Position numbers and translations under genes: made by a program. A stretch of 64,000 bases of DNA from Microbacterium sp. LWO12-1.2 (lineage in GTDB: Bacteria; Actinomycetota; Actinomycetes; Actinomycetales; Microbacteriaceae): positions 868,001 through 932,000 of the forward strand of contig NZ_JBEGII010000001.1 of the NCBI RefSeq assembly GCF_040675875.1, read 5' to 3'. Shown here piece after piece: positions 26,475 to 38,860 of the stretch. The notes below the pieces were generated by a model, which was not told the DNA's origin, ran no database searches, and worked only from the letters and a program-made list of their open reading frames with translations. Each line of letters begins with the position of its first letter. Position 1 is the first letter of the stretch.

Positions 26475-27640
26475 AGCAGTATCTCTTCACGATCCTCATC
26501 ACTGCCGCGATCACGTTCGCGCTGACCTGGGCGGTCTGGCGACTGAGCCTGCGGTACAAGCTCTATCCGGGCATCCGTGAGCGCGATGTGCACACGACGC
26601 CGACTCCGCGTCTCGGCGGAGTCGCAATCTTCCTCGGCATCGTCGCCGCATTCGGGTTCTCCGCGCTCAACCCCTTCTTCCAGAGCATCTGGACGCCGCC
26701 ACAGACGATCTGGTCGATCCTCGCCGCCTCGCTGCTGATCGCCGTCATCGGGGTCGTGGACGACCTCTGGGACATCGACTGGATGATCAAGCTCGGTGCC
26801 CAGTTCCTGGCGGCAGGGGTCATCACGGTCGGCGGCGGCCTGCAGATCCTGTCCCTGCCCTTCGGGGACCTGATCGTCGTCTCGAGCTGGCTGAGCATCA
26901 CGATCACCATGTTCGCGATCGTGATCGTGATGAACGCCGTCAACTTCATCGATGGACTCGACGGGCTCGTCGCCGGCGTGTGCCTCATCTCCAACGGCGT
27001 CTTCTTCGCGTACTCCTACATCTTCACGCGCGACTCCGGCGCCTCCAGCAATTTCAATCTCTCGACCTTCATCGCCGCGGTCCTGATCGGTGCGTGCCTC
27101 GGGTTCCTGCCCTTGAACTGGAGTCCTGCAAAGCTCTTCATGGGGGACTCCGGTGCGCTCGTCATCGGTCTGCTGATGGCGACGTCGGCGATCTCGATCA
27201 CCGGTCAGATGGATCCGTCCTCGCTCGACCCGGAGCGCCTGGGACGCTCCCAGCTGGTCGGTGCATTCCTGCCGATCCTGCTGCCGCTCCTGGTCGTCCT
27301 TCTCCCGCTGCTGGACTTCGGGCTGGCGGTGCTGCGGCGCATGAGTGCCGGTCGCTCGCCGTTCTCGCCCGACCGGAAGCACCTGCATCACCGGATGCTC
27401 GACCTCGGGCACCGCGACCGCGACGCGGTCCTCATCTTCTATGCATGGACGGCCGTGATCTCGCTCGCGGTCCTGCTCATGTACGTCGGCGCACGCGAGG
27501 ACTGGCCCGGCCAGTACCTCCCCGGCGTCGGCTTCGGCGTGGTGGGCATCGTGGCCTGCCTGCTGATCACCCTCATGCCCTCCCGTCGTAAGAAGCCGGC
27601 GACGGCACACGCGCCCGACCCGACCTCCCTGGAGTCCTGA
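26471..27640 (+). CDS. polyprenyl-phosphate N-acetylaminosugar-1-phosphate transferase (WecA/TagO type)
   Basis: 389 residues, about 11 membrane segments. Transfers a GlcNAc/GalNAc-1-phosphate-type sugar from a UDP-sugar to undecaprenyl (decaprenyl) phosphate, the first lipid-linked step for wall polymers. Family motifs: TPRLGG, the acidic VVDDLWDID, NFIDGLDGL, the Asp-containing FMGDSGAL and the cytosolic DRKHLHHRML (HIHH-type sugar-binding loop). GTGA overlap with tsaC and TGATG overlap with atpI. In actinobacteria this gene regularly stands between tsaC and the ATP synthase operon. Confidence 0.93.
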   Translation: MKQYLFTILITAAITFALTWAVWRLSLRYKLYPGIRERDVHTTPTPRLGGVAIFLGIVAAFGFSALNPFFQSIWTPPQTIWSILAASLLIAVIGVVDDLWDIDWMIKLGAQFLAAGVITVGGGLQILSLPFGDLIVVSSWLSITITMFAIVIVMNAVNFIDGLDGLVAGVCLISNGVFFAYSYIFTRDSGASSNFNLSTFIAAVLIGACLGFLPLNWSPAKLFMGDSGALVIGLLMATSAISITGQMDPSSLDPERLGRSQLVGAFLPILLPLLVVLLPLLDFGLAVLRRMSAGRSPFSPDRKHLHHRMLDLGHRDRDAVLIFYAWTAVISLAVLLMYVGAREDWPGQYLPGVGFGVVGIVACLLITLMPSRRKKPATAHAPDPTSLES

Positions 27641-28212
27641 TGAGCCCGAACCCCGTGTCCAGCAATCCCATCCTGCGTCGCACCCTGATCTGGTCCGCGG
27701 TCGCGACGGTGATCCTCGCGGTCGTGGCAGGTGGCGTCGGCTTCCTCGTCGGAGGAGGGGAGGGACTCGTGAGCGGGCTGCTCGGTGTGCTGCTCGCCGC
27801 GCTCTTCCTCGCGATCACCGGCATCAGCATCCTGATCGCGAACCGCTGGTTCGGCGATCCGCTGTATGTGCAGCTGTTCTTCGCGATCGTGCTCGGCGGC
27901 TGGCTCCTCAAGCTCGGCGTCTTCGTGGTCGTGATGATCGTGCTGAGCGGCCAGCCCTGGATCCACCCGATGGTGTTCTTCCTCTCGATCGTCGCCGGCG
28001 TCATCATGTCGCTCGCGATCGACGTGCTCGTGCTCACCAAGATGCGGCTTCCGAACGTCAGCGATGCCTCGCTGCCGACCGAGGCTCCAGAGGATCGCGC
28101 CCCGGGTGTGTTCCTGCCCACCGAGGTGCCGGAGGACCGCGCGCCGGGGCGGCATCACATCGTGCCGGAGAAGCCTGCAGACGAGGGCCCCGCGGACTCG
28201 CGCACCATCTGA
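27640..28212 (+). CDS. atpI: ATP synthase accessory protein I (AtpI-like)
   Basis: 190 residues. Four hydrophobic segments (about 16-37, 43-66, 80-103, 110-131) precede a polar tail. AtpI assists assembly of the c ring. The tail holds a duplicated unit, LPTEAPEDRAPG then LPTEVPEDRAPG, separated by VF. Identified mainly by topology and by position directly before atpB. Confidence 0.75.
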   Translation: MSPNPVSSNPILRRTLIWSAVATVILAVVAGGVGFLVGGGEGLVSGLLGVLLAALFLAITGISILIANRWFGDPLYVQLFFAIVLGGWLLKLGVFVVVMIVLSGQPWIHPMVFFLSIVAGVIMSLAIDVLVLTKMRLPNVSDASLPTEAPEDRAPGVFLPTEVPEDRAPGRHHIVPEKPADEGPADSRTI

Positions 28213-28323
28213 CTCTGATAGTGTTGACACGTGCCCGCCGCTCTCCCGCGAGCGCTTGCGCAGTGAAGCACACCGACCATCGTCGCCCCGGTTCTGACCG
28301 GTGCCCCGAAGCTGGAGCCCGCG

Positions 28324-29413
<1,090 letters not shown>

Positions 29414-29440
29414 TCCACACCGACTTCAGAAGGAGACAGG

Positions 29441-29998
29441 ATGCTGAACGCTCTTGTCACGAACCTCGCGGCTGAGGGTGAGGCGGCCAACAACCCGCTG
29501 CTCCCCGCGTGGTACGACATCATCTGGTCGGGCCTGTGGTTCCTCATCATCCTCGTCGTCGTGTGGAAGGTCGCCCTTCCCAAGCTGACGAAGATGCTCG
29601 ACGAGCGGTCCGCCGCCATCGAGGGGAACATCGCCAAGGCTGACGAGGCTCAGAAGCAGGCCGAGGCCGCGCTCGAGGAGTACACGCGTCAGCTGGCCGA
29701 GGCACGCACCGAAGCCGGTGAGATCCGTGAGGCCGCCCGCGAGGATGGCAAGAAGATCGTCGCCGAGGCCAAGGAAGCTGCGAGCAGCGAAGCTGCCCGC
29801 ATCACCGCCACCGCGCACACGCAGATCGAGGCCGAGCGTCAGACCGCTCTCGTCTCGCTCCGCAGCGAGGTCGGAACGCTCGCCATCGACCTCGCCGGTG
29901 GCGTGGTCGGGGAGACGCTGTCCGATGACGCACGTGCGACGGCTGTGGTCGACCGCTTCCTCGCCGACCTCGAAGCATCCGAGAAGGCGGCCCAGTAA
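29441..29998 (+). CDS. atpF: ATP synthase Fo subunit b
   Basis: 185 residues, the stator stalk. One N-terminal membrane helix (WSGLWFLIILVVVWKVALP) and a long charged coiled coil rich in Ala/Glu/Lys. AAGGAG ribosome site; the stop overlaps the atpH start (TAATG). Confidence 0.95.
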   Translation: MLNALVTNLAAEGEAANNPLLPAWYDIIWSGLWFLIILVVVWKVALPKLTKMLDERSAAIEGNIAKADEAQKQAEAALEEYTRQLAEARTEAGEIREAAREDGKKIVAEAKEAASSEAARITATAHTQIEAERQTALVSLRSEVGTLAIDLAGGVVGETLSDDARATAVVDRFLADLEASEKAAQ

Positions 29999-30786
29999 TG
30001 GGCAGCGCGACCACTCAGGCGCTTGCGGCATCCGTTCAGGCGCTTGCCGCGGCATCCGGCGTGACCCTCGACACCTCGCGGGAGCTCTTCGCCGCGGCGC
30101 ATGCCGTGGGCGAATCGTCGCATCTGAGCGGCGCGCTTGCTGACGCCTCGGCTCCGGCCGAGGCACGGCAGAACGTCGTCGCCTCGGTCTTCGGCGGGTT
30201 CTCGCAGAACACGCGGGACGTGCTGAAGGCCGTCGTCTCCGAGCGTTGGTCCGACGCGAGCGAGCTCGTCGACGGCATCGAGGAGCTCGCGATCCGCGCG
30301 GCTGCGATCTCCGACAGCGGTGCCGACATCGAGGCGGAGCTCTTCGGCTTCTCCCGGGTCATCGCGGCGAACTCGGAGCTCGAACTCGCCCTGGGCACCC
30401 GCCTCGGGGGAGCACAGGCCAAGGTCGATCTCGTCGATCGCCTGCTCGCCGGTTCCGTCAGCGCCCCTGCGGCGCTGATCGTGTCGTCGCTCGTGCGCCA
30501 GCCGCGCGAGCGTCGCATCCGCCAGCTGCTGAACCGCGCCATGCGCATCGTCTCGAGCCAGAACGGTCGAGTCGTCGCGACGGTCCACACAGCGTCCGAG
30601 CTGAACGAAGCTCAGCGCACCCGTCTCAGCGACGCACTCTCGCGCCGTTACGACGGCAAGGTCTCGCTCAACGTCGTCATCGACCCTGCCGTTCTCGGAG
30701 GCCTGCGCGTGCAGATCGCCGATGACGTCATCGACGGCAGCATCTCCGCTCGACTCGCAGACCTTCGCCAGAAGCTCGCGGGCTAA
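29998..30786 (+). CDS. atpH: ATP synthase F1 subunit delta (long form)
   Basis: 262 residues. The N-terminal part carries the usual delta helical bundle; the C-terminal part ([41 protein letters not shown]) is the conserved delta motif. Actinobacterial delta is longer than the E. coli form (177), with an inserted helical segment, and this one fits. Confidence 0.93.
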   Translation: MGSATTQALAASVQALAAASGVTLDTSRELFAAAHAVGESSHLSGALADASAPAEARQNVVASVFGGFSQNTRDVLKAVVSERWSDASELVDGIEELAIRAAAISDSGADIEAELFGFSRVIAANSELELALGTRLGGAQAKVDLVDRLLAGSVSAPAALIVSSLVRQPRERRIRQLLNRAMRIVSSQNGRVVATVHTASELNEAQRTRLSDALSRRYDGKVSLNVVIDPAVLGGLRVQIADDVIDGSISARLADLRQKLAG

Positions 30787-30833
30787 CACGACTTCGCGCG
30801 GGGAACCGCGCACCCAGATACAAAGGGAAGACA

Positions 30834-32474
30834 ATGGCAGAACTATCGATCAGCCCCGACGTCATCCGTGACGCGCTGAAGGACTTCGCCGCCGCCTACG
30901 AGCCCACCGGGGCCGCGGCGACCGAGGTCGGCACCGTCATCGACGCCGCGGATGGAATCGCGCATGTCGAGGGCCTGCCCGGCGTCATGGCCAACGAGCT
31001 CGTGACCTTCGGCGACGGCACCAAGGGCCTCGCCCTGAGCCTCGACCAGAACCAGATCGGTGTCGTCGTGCTCGGCGACTTCACCGGCGTCGAGGCCGGC
31101 CAGGAAGTCACCCGTACGGGTGAGGTCCTCTCCGTGCCCGTCGGCGACGGCTACCTGGGCCGCGTGGTCGACCCGCTCGGCAACCCGATCGACGGCCTCG
31201 GCTCGATCGCGACCGAGGGCAGCCGCGAGCTCGAGCTGCAGGCGCCCGGCGTCATGCAGCGCAAGTCGGTCCACGAGCCGATGCAGACCGGCATCAAGGC
31301 CATCGACGCGATGATCCCGGTCGGCCGTGGACAGCGTCAGCTGATCATCGGTGACCGCCAGACCGGTAAGACGGCGATCGCGATCGACACGATCATCAAC
31401 CAGAAGGACAACTGGGAGTCCGGCGACGTCAACAAGCAGGTCCGCTGCATCTACGTCGCCATCGGCCAGAAGGGCTCGACCATCGCTTCGGTGAAGGGTG
31501 CGCTCGAAGAGGCCGGTGCCCTGGAGTACACCACGATCGTGGCCGCTCCGGCATCCGACCCCGCCGGCTTCAAGTACCTCGCTCCCTACACCGGTTCGGC
31601 CATCGGCCAGCACTGGATGTATGGCGGCAAGCACGTCCTCATCATCTTCGATGACCTGTCGAAGCAGGCTGAGGCCTACCGCGCCGTGTCGCTCCTCCTG
31701 CGCCGTCCGCCGGGCCGTGAGGCGTACCCGGGTGACGTCTTCTACCTGCACTCCCGTCTGCTGGAGCGTTGCGCGAAGCTGTCCGACGAGCTGGGTGCCG
31801 GTTCCATGACGGGTCTCCCGATCATCGAGACCAAGGCCAACGACGTCTCGGCGTACATCCCGACCAACGTGATCTCGATCACGGACGGCCAGATCTTCCT
31901 GCAGTCCGACCTCTTCAACGCGAACCAGCGTCCGGCGGTCGACGTGGGTATCTCGGTCTCGCGAGTCGGCGGTGACGCTCAGGTCAAGTCGATCAAGAAG
32001 GTCTCGGGTACGTTGAAGCTCGAGCTGGCTCAGTACCGCTCTCTCGAGGCGTTCGCGATGTTCGCGTCCGACCTCGACCAGGCGTCGCGTCGTCAGCTCT
32101 CCCGCGGTGCGCGTCTGACCGAGCTGCTCAAGCAGCCGCAGTACTCGCCGTACCCCGTCGAGGAGCAGGTCGTCTCGATCTGGGCCGGAACGAAGGGCAA
32201 GCTCGACACGATCGAGGTCTCGGATGTCCTGCGCTTCGAGCGCGAGCTCCTTGACTACCTGCGTCGCAACACCAAGGTGCTCGACACCCTGCGCGAGACC
32301 AACGTCCTCGATGACGACACGGTCGCAGAGCTCGAGAAGCACACCGACGCTTTCATCCTGGAGTTCCAGGGTGGCAAGGGCGCCAGCATCGGCGCTCCCG
32401 GCCACGAGGAGCACGCGGCTGCGGAGGCGGACGACGTCAACCAGGAGAAGATCGTCAAGGGCCGTCGCGCGTAA
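30834..32474 (+). CDS. atpA: ATP synthase F1 subunit alpha
   Basis: 546 residues. Non-catalytic nucleotide subunit: beta-barrel at the N-terminus, P-loop [13 protein letters not shown], and [25 protein letters not shown] with the Walker B. The C-terminal tail is longer than in E. coli (513) and ends in an acidic, then basic stretch; extended alpha tails are known in mycobacteria, where they damp ATP hydrolysis. Confidence 0.98.
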   Translation: MAELSISPDVIRDALKDFAAAYEPTGAAATEVGTVIDAADGIAHVEGLPGVMANELVTFGDGTKGLALSLDQNQIGVVVLGDFTGVEAGQEVTRTGEVLSVPVGDGYLGRVVDPLGNPIDGLGSIATEGSRELELQAPGVMQRKSVHEPMQTGIKAIDAMIPVGRGQRQLIIGDRQTGKTAIAIDTIINQKDNWESGDVNKQVRCIYVAIGQKGSTIASVKGALEEAGALEYTTIVAAPASDPAGFKYLAPYTGSAIGQHWMYGGKHVLIIFDDLSKQAEAYRAVSLLLRRPPGREAYPGDVFYLHSRLLERCAKLSDELGAGSMTGLPIIETKANDVSAYIPTNVISITDGQIFLQSDLFNANQRPAVDVGISVSRVGGDAQVKSIKKVSGTLKLELAQYRSLEAFAMFASDLDQASRRQLSRGARLTELLKQPQYSPYPVEEQVVSIWAGTKGKLDTIEVSDVLRFERELLDYLRRNTKVLDTLRETNVLDDDTVAELEKHTDAFILEFQGGKGASIGAPGHEEHAAAEADDVNQEKIVKGRRA

Positions 32475-32494
32475 TCGCGTGAGGTACTGAACTC

Positions 32495-33394
32495 ATGGGC
32501 GCTCAACTCAGGGTCTACAAGCAGAAGATCTCTTCTGCTCAGACGACCAAGAAGATCACGAAGGCGATGGAACTCATCGCGGCTTCGCGCATCCAGAAGG
32601 CGATGGCACGCGTCAAGGCGTCCAGCCCCTTCGCGCGAGCCGTGACGAGGGCCGTGTCCGCCGTCGCGACGCACTCGAACGTCGACCACCCGCTCACCCG
32701 CGAGCCTGAGACGATCCACCGCTCCGCGGTCGTGATCTTCTCCTCGGACCGCGGTCTCGCCGGAGCCTTCAACTCGCAGATCCTCCGTGAGGGTCTCGAG
32801 GTGGCGGAGCTCCTGCGCGAGCAGGGCAAGGAGCCGGTGTTCTACCTCGTCGGTCGCAAGGCCGTCGGCTACTTCCAGTTCCGTCGCATCGCGGCGGCTG
32901 CGGAGTGGACCGGCGACACCGACACCCCGTCGTTCCACACGGCGGAGGAGATCTCGCAGAAGCTTCTCGAGGACTTCTCCCGCGGTGGCGTCGAGGGCGG
33001 CGTGGACGAGATCCACCTCGTGTACAACCGTTTCGTCAGCATGATGACGCAGACGCCGGAGTCCGTGCGTCTGCTCCCGCTGGAGATCTCGGAAGCCGAC
33101 GAGTCGGAGGCGGGCAACACCATCTACCCGCTGTACGAGTTCGAGCCGGATGCCGAGACCGTGCTGGACGCGATCCTGCCGGTGTACATCCAGAGCCGCG
33201 TCTTCAACGCACTCCTGCAGTCGTCTGCCGCCAAGCAGGCAGCGACGCAGAAGGCGATGAAGTCGGCCAGCGACAACGCCGACAAGCTCATCACCGACTA
33301 CACCCGTCTGCGCAACAACGCGCGTCAGGCGGAGATCACGCAGCAGATCGCAGAGATCGTCGGCGGCGCCGACGCGCTCTCGTCGAGCAAATAG
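32495..33394 (+). CDS. atpG: ATP synthase F1 subunit gamma
   Basis: 299 residues, the central rotor shaft. N-terminal helix with [23 protein letters not shown] and C-terminal helix ending [22 protein letters not shown], both hallmarks of gamma; [11 protein letters not shown] in the middle. Confidence 0.97.
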   Translation: MGAQLRVYKQKISSAQTTKKITKAMELIAASRIQKAMARVKASSPFARAVTRAVSAVATHSNVDHPLTREPETIHRSAVVIFSSDRGLAGAFNSQILREGLEVAELLREQGKEPVFYLVGRKAVGYFQFRRIAAAAEWTGDTDTPSFHTAEEISQKLLEDFSRGGVEGGVDEIHLVYNRFVSMMTQTPESVRLLPLEISEADESEAGNTIYPLYEFEPDAETVLDAILPVYIQSRVFNALLQSSAAKQAATQKAMKSASDNADKLITDYTRLRNNARQAEITQQIAEIVGGADALSSSK

Positions 33395-34870
<1,476 letters not shown>

Positions 34871-34872
34871 CC

Positions 34873-35133
34873 ATGGCGCTCAACGTCAGCCTCGTCTCCG
34901 CCGACGCGGAGGTCTGGACGGGAGAGGCGAGCCTTGTGGTCGCCAAGACCGTCGAGGGTGAGATCGGCTTCATGACCGGCCACGAGCCGGTGCTGGCCAT
35001 CCTCGCCGAGGGCCAGGTCCGGATCACCCAGACCGATGGCACCAAGGTGCTCGCCAACGCGCAGGACGGCTTCCTCTCCATGGAGGGCGAAACCCTGACG
35101 ATCGTTGCCGGCAACGCGGCCCTCATCGCCTGA
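34873..35133 (+). CDS. atpC: ATP synthase F1 subunit epsilon, without C-terminal helices
   Basis: 86 residues. Only the N-terminal beta-sandwich is present (LNVSLVSADAEVWTGEA, EGEIGFMTGHEPVLAIL, ending in a hydrophobic strand). The usual epsilon has a further 40-50 residues forming two helices that bind ATP or brake the rotor; here the stop comes directly after the sandwich. ATG 34873 is 2 bases after the atpD stop; a slightly longer in-frame reading from 34840 overlaps atpD. Confidence 0.93.
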   Translation: MALNVSLVSADAEVWTGEASLVVAKTVEGEIGFMTGHEPVLAILAEGQVRITQTDGTKVLANAQDGFLSMEGETLTIVAGNAALIA

Positions 35134-35146
35134 GTAGTTCACCTCG

Positions 35147-35193
35147 ACGCGTCCGCCTCGGGTTCCCTTCACCGGGATCCGAGGCGGACGTGT
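35147..35193 (+). terminator. terminator of the atp operon
   Basis: Arms CGTCCGCCTCGG (35150-35161) and CCGAGGCGGACG (35179-35190) pair perfectly and extend by three more pairs, followed by the T-rich TGTCTGTCTGT. It lies 13 bases after the atpC stop. Confidence 0.8.
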
Positions 35194-35212
35194 CTGTCTG
35201 TATCGAGGTTTC

Positions 35213-35968
35213 ATGAAGATCCTGCTCCCGCCGTCGGAGACCAAGCGGCCCGGCGGTTCCGGCGCGCCGCTGGACCTGCGCAGTCTGGTACTTCCTGCTC
35301 TGTACGAGGAGCGCTCCGCGGTCGTGGATACCCTGGTCGATCTCGCCGGTGACGAAGCGACTGCACGGTCGGTACTGAAGCTCAGTGCCCGGCAGCTCGG
35401 TGACATCGAGCACAACCGGATGCTGCGGCATGCTCCGACCATGCCTGCCGTCGATCGCTATACCGGCGTGCTCTTCGATGCGTTGGACGCCGCCACGCTG
35501 TCAGCCGCCTCGCGACGCTGGCTGGGCGCGCACGTCTGGATCCACAGCGCGCCGCTCGGTCCGATCGGGGCGTTGGATCTGATCCCGGCGTACCGGCTCG
35601 CTGCGGGTACATCCCTGCCCGGCCTGTCGGCGCTCCGCCGGCACTGGTCGGAGGCGACGCAGATAGCGATCGCGGAGGAGGCGCCTCCATTCGTCCTCGA
35701 CCTGCGCAGTGAGGCCTATGTCGCGCTCGGCCCTGTGCCCGCTTCCGTGCCGTCGGCGTACGTCCGTGTCGTGACGGATGGCGAAGACGGATCGCGCGCC
35801 CTCAACCACTTCAACAAGAAGTCCAAGGGCCTGCTCGTCCGTGCGCTCGCGGAGGATCGTCCGCGGATCGGCTCACTGCGATCCTTGCGCTCCTGGGCGC
35901 AGAAGCATGATGTCGTCCTCCGTGATTCTGAGTCGCCCGGCGTCTGGGAGCTCGTCGTCGCCGAGTGA
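35213..35968 (+). CDS. yaaA: YaaA-family peroxide-stress protein
   Basis: 251 residues. N-terminal KILLPPSETKRPGGSG, RYTGVLFDAL, SAPLGPIGALDLIPAYR and C-terminal HFNKKSKGLLVRAL are the family hallmarks. In E. coli YaaA limits free iron and DNA damage during peroxide stress. The start lies 20 bases after the atp terminator hairpin. Confidence 0.88.
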   Translation: MKILLPPSETKRPGGSGAPLDLRSLVLPALYEERSAVVDTLVDLAGDEATARSVLKLSARQLGDIEHNRMLRHAPTMPAVDRYTGVLFDALDAATLSAASRRWLGAHVWIHSAPLGPIGALDLIPAYRLAAGTSLPGLSALRRHWSEATQIAIAEEAPPFVLDLRSEAYVALGPVPASVPSAYVRVVTDGEDGSRALNHFNKKSKGLLVRALAEDRPRIGSLRSLRSWAQKHDVVLRDSESPGVWELVVAE

Positions 35969-36081
35969 CGTGGATTCCGTGCGGTCTTCTGCCCGCGTGG
36001 GCCGTTGCCCGTCAGGTGTCTCGCCGCTAGTGTTGTGTCGCGGCGCGCATCGCGCCGGCTCGTTCAGATCCGGAGGGGATC

Positions 36082-36843
36082 ATGGATTCTTACTACTACG
36101 ACACAGGTGCCGCAGCGGTTCTCGGCATCCTGCTCGTGATCGGTTTCATCTTCGCGATCGCCGGATACGTACTCGTGTCGCTCTTCCTGATGAAGATCTT
36201 CGACAAAGCAGGCGTGCAGGGCAAGTGGCGCGCGTGGGTGCCGGTGTACAACTACCTGATCTTCGCGAAGCTCGGCGACGTCTCACCGTGGGTCGTGCTG
36301 ATCGCCATGGCGCTGTCGCTCATCCCGTACCTCAACTTCCTCACCGGTGTCGCCCTCGCGGTCGTGATGGCCCTCGCCGCGTGGCGTATCGGCCTGAAGC
36401 TGCAGAAGGACGCCGTCTGGGTCATCCTCTGGGTGCTCCTGGGTATCGTGTGGCTCGGTATCAACGCCTTTGACAAGTCGCGCTGGAACCCGAACATCGT
36501 CCCCGCTCCCTGGGCCGGCAACAGCCTCTTCACCGACACGACCGTGTGGCAGGGAATCCCCGTGCAGCCGTCCGCGTCCGCGGCGCCGCAGGCGTACGGT
36601 GCAGCTCCCCAGGGTTACGCACCTCCGGCTCCGCAGGGCTACACGCCTCCGGCTCCGCAGGGCTACGCGCCTCCGGCTCAGCCCGGATACGCGGCTCCCG
36701 CGGCCCCGGCCACCGGAGCACCCGTGCCCCCGGTCCCGCCCGCCACGCCGCCGGCTCCGCCCGCAGCACCCCCCGCCGCTCCGTCGGCTCCGCCCGCAGC
36801 ACCGCCCGTGCCGCCGACAGACCCGACTCAGCCCCCGGCCTGA
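36082..36843 (+). CDS. membrane protein with proline-rich repeat tail (DUF5684-like)
   Basis: 253 residues. The first 140 hold four membrane segments, with the phrase GVQGKWRAWVPVYNYLIFAKL seen in the DUF5684 family. The tail from about 165 is Pro/Ala/Tyr-rich: near-repeats of PQGYAPPA (four copies) followed by PPAAPPA runs, presumably disordered and cytoplasmic. Similar layouts are often paired with signal-peptidase or envelope genes, but no such partner is adjacent. Function unknown. Confidence 0.65.
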   Translation: MDSYYYDTGAAAVLGILLVIGFIFAIAGYVLVSLFLMKIFDKAGVQGKWRAWVPVYNYLIFAKLGDVSPWVVLIAMALSLIPYLNFLTGVALAVVMALAAWRIGLKLQKDAVWVILWVLLGIVWLGINAFDKSRWNPNIVPAPWAGNSLFTDTTVWQGIPVQPSASAAPQAYGAAPQGYAPPAPQGYTPPAPQGYAPPAQPGYAAPAAPATGAPVPPVPPATPPAPPAAPPAAPSAPPAAPPVPPTDPTQPPA

Positions 36844-36851
36844 GACATGTG

Positions 36852-36891
36852 ACGCAGAGAGCCCCCGACTTCGGCCGGGGGCTCTCTGCGT
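36852..36891. terminator. strong hairpin terminator
   Basis: A 16-bp perfect stem (36852-36867 with 36876-36891, GCAGAGAGCCCCCG type) around a short loop, directly after the proline-rich membrane protein gene. A TTGCG tail follows. Confidence 0.8.
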
Positions 36892-36922
36892 TGCGTGAGA
36901 GGTGACGGCGGTTCGCCTCGGC

Positions 36923-36928
36923 TAACGT
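36923..36928 (+). promoter_or_regulatory. -10 box for the aldo/keto reductase gene
   Basis: TAACGT ends 7 bases before ATG 36936, supporting that start over GTG 36927. Confidence 0.4.
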
Positions 36929-36935
36929 GGAAGCC

Positions 36936-37919
36936 ATGGTCATGTCGCAGCGCCGTGTCGGCGCGTCCGGTCTCGTCGTGTCACCCACAGGCCTCGGCTG
37001 CAACAACTTCGGCCGCGCCGGCACCGCCACCGAGACTCTCTCCGGCACCCGGGAGGTGATCGACGCGGCGATCGCGAACGGCATAACCCTGTTCGACACC
37101 GCCGACATGTACGGTGCCGAGCCAGGTATGAGCGAGACGCTCATGGGGGAGGCCCTCGAAGGACGTCGTGACCGCATCGTGCTCGCCACCAAGTTCGGTC
37201 ACGAACGGGACATGGGGTATGACTTCCCGGCCGGCCGCGGCTCTCGGCGTTACGTGCGTCGCGCGGTCGAGGAGTCCCTGCGCCGGCTGCGTACGGACTG
37301 GATCGACCTCTACCAGTTGCATCTCCCCGACCCTGAGACACCGATCGCAGAGACGACCGATGCGCTGGACGAGCTGGTCGGGGAGGGGAAGATCCGCTAC
37401 TACGGTCATTCCAACTTCGCCGGCTGGCAGATCGCGGAAGCCGAGTTCACATCGCGTCAACGGTCGACCGGGCGATTCATCTCCGCGCAGAACCACTACT
37501 CGTTGCTCGCCCGCGCCGCCGAGCGCGAGGTGCTCCCCGCCGTGGCGCGCTATGGTCTCGGCTTCTTCCCCTTCTTCCCTCTTCACAACGGTCTCCTCAC
37601 GGGCAAGTTCACCCGCGAGGGCGGTCCCGCCGACAGCCGCATCATGTCCAGCCGCCGCCATGTCTGGGAGAACGCGCCCTGGGACGCCATCGACGAGTTC
37701 CGCACGTTCTGCGCAGACCGCGACATCACCATGTTGCAGGCGTCCTTCGGGTGGCTGCTCGCGAATCCGCTGGTGTCGAGCGTGATCGCCGGAGCCACAT
37801 CCGCCGCGCAGATCGAGGCCAACGCGCAGGCCGGTGACGAGTGGCGTCCCGACGCCGACGAGCTCGCGATGATCGATCGACTGTTCCCCCTCCCTGAGGA
37901 CCCGGGGGCCCGAGTATGA
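36936..37919 (+). CDS. aldo/keto reductase
   Basis: 327 residues, TIM-barrel NADPH oxidoreductase. Catalytic Asp and Tyr in LFDTADMYG, Lys in LATKFG, and His in YQLHLPD; the C-terminal NADP-binding part reads VSSVIAGATSAAQIEANAQA. It belongs to the YghZ/potassium-channel-beta-like AKR group. Substrate unknown. A second ATG at 36942 is also possible. Confidence 0.93.
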   Translation: MVMSQRRVGASGLVVSPTGLGCNNFGRAGTATETLSGTREVIDAAIANGITLFDTADMYGAEPGMSETLMGEALEGRRDRIVLATKFGHERDMGYDFPAGRGSRRYVRRAVEESLRRLRTDWIDLYQLHLPDPETPIAETTDALDELVGEGKIRYYGHSNFAGWQIAEAEFTSRQRSTGRFISAQNHYSLLARAAEREVLPAVARYGLGFFPFFPLHNGLLTGKFTREGGPADSRIMSSRRHVWENAPWDAIDEFRTFCADRDITMLQASFGWLLANPLVSSVIAGATSAAQIEANAQAGDEWRPDADELAMIDRLFPLPEDPGARV

Positions 37920-37998
37920 GTGCGATGGGTGAGTTCCACTACGATGTGTGAGTACGCTGTGGCCGCCCGACTGGTCGCAGATCCATCGGAGGCAGCAC

Positions 37999-38802
37999 GT
38001 GGCTGAGACGACGACGACGACGCGCAGCGTCACGGTTGCGCAGCGCCGCCTGCTGCTTTCCTGGGCGGGAGTCACCGATCAGGGGCGCCGCCGAGACAAC
38101 AATCAGGATGCGTTCCTCGCGGATTTCCCCCTCTTCATCGTCGCGGACGGCATGGGCGGGCACGCGGGTGGCGAGATCGCCAGCCAGAGCACCGTCTCGC
38201 GTCTGCAGGCTGTGGTGTCAGGGGGGCCCGTGACGCGTCCGGCCATCGAGACGGCGCTCGAGCAGGCCGTGGGCGATATCGCCGATCACCCCGAGACGAC
38301 GGATGAGGGCACGGGGACGACCCTCACCGGAGTGTTCCTCGACCTCGCCGAGGATGAGCCGCAATGGGTCGCGCTCAACATCGGCGACTCCCGCGTGTAT
38401 CTGCTGCGCGACGACCGGCTGATTCAGGTCACGACCGACCACTCGGTGGTGCAGGAACTGATCGCGGCGGGCAAGCTGAGCCCCGAAGAGGCCGAAGGTC
38501 ATCCGTACAGCAACGTGATCACCCGTGCCGTGGGCGCGAGCGAGCTGACTGCTCCGGACTACATCACGATCGATGTCCGTGCGGGCGACCGGTTCGTGAT
38601 CTGCTCGGACGGGCTCACCAAGGAGCTCACCGACTACGGCATCCAGCACTTCCTTCGCGAGCACGCCGAGCCGGGGCCGGCTGTCGACGCGATGCTCGCC
38701 GCGGCGCTCGAGAACGGTGGTCGCGACAACGTGACGCTGATCATCGTCCAGGTAGGCGACCCCGAGCAGTCTTCCTCCACACTCACAGACACGGTCGAAT
38801 AG
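37999..38802 (+). CDS. PP2C-type Ser/Thr protein phosphatase
   Basis: 267 residues. The start is set at GTG 37999 because GGAGG lies 6 bases upstream; an earlier GTG (37948) adds 17 unlikely residues. PP2C motifs: RDNNQDAF, FIVADGMGGHAGGEIAS, EGTGTTLTGV, NIGDSRVYLLRDDRL, RFVICSDGLTKELTD and GGRDNVTLIIV, with all metal-binding Asp residues in place. It removes phosphates placed by Hanks-type kinases, none of which is in this window. The FtsK/EccC-like gene follows 58 bases later. Confidence 0.93.
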   Translation: MAETTTTTRSVTVAQRRLLLSWAGVTDQGRRRDNNQDAFLADFPLFIVADGMGGHAGGEIASQSTVSRLQAVVSGGPVTRPAIETALEQAVGDIADHPETTDEGTGTTLTGVFLDLAEDEPQWVALNIGDSRVYLLRDDRLIQVTTDHSVVQELIAAGKLSPEEAEGHPYSNVITRAVGASELTAPDYITIDVRAGDRFVICSDGLTKELTDYGIQHFLREHAEPGPAVDAMLAAALENGGRDNVTLIIVQVGDPEQSSSTLTDTVE

Positions 38803-38860
38803 CCCTCCTGGGCTGTGGAAGAGCGGGATCCGAGGCGATCTCCGGGGTCGAATGTAGGAC

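Noticed and set aside
28224..28229. TTGACA upstream of atpB as a -35 box
   Set aside because: No acceptable -10 lies 16-18 bases downstream; the operon may be read from further upstream.
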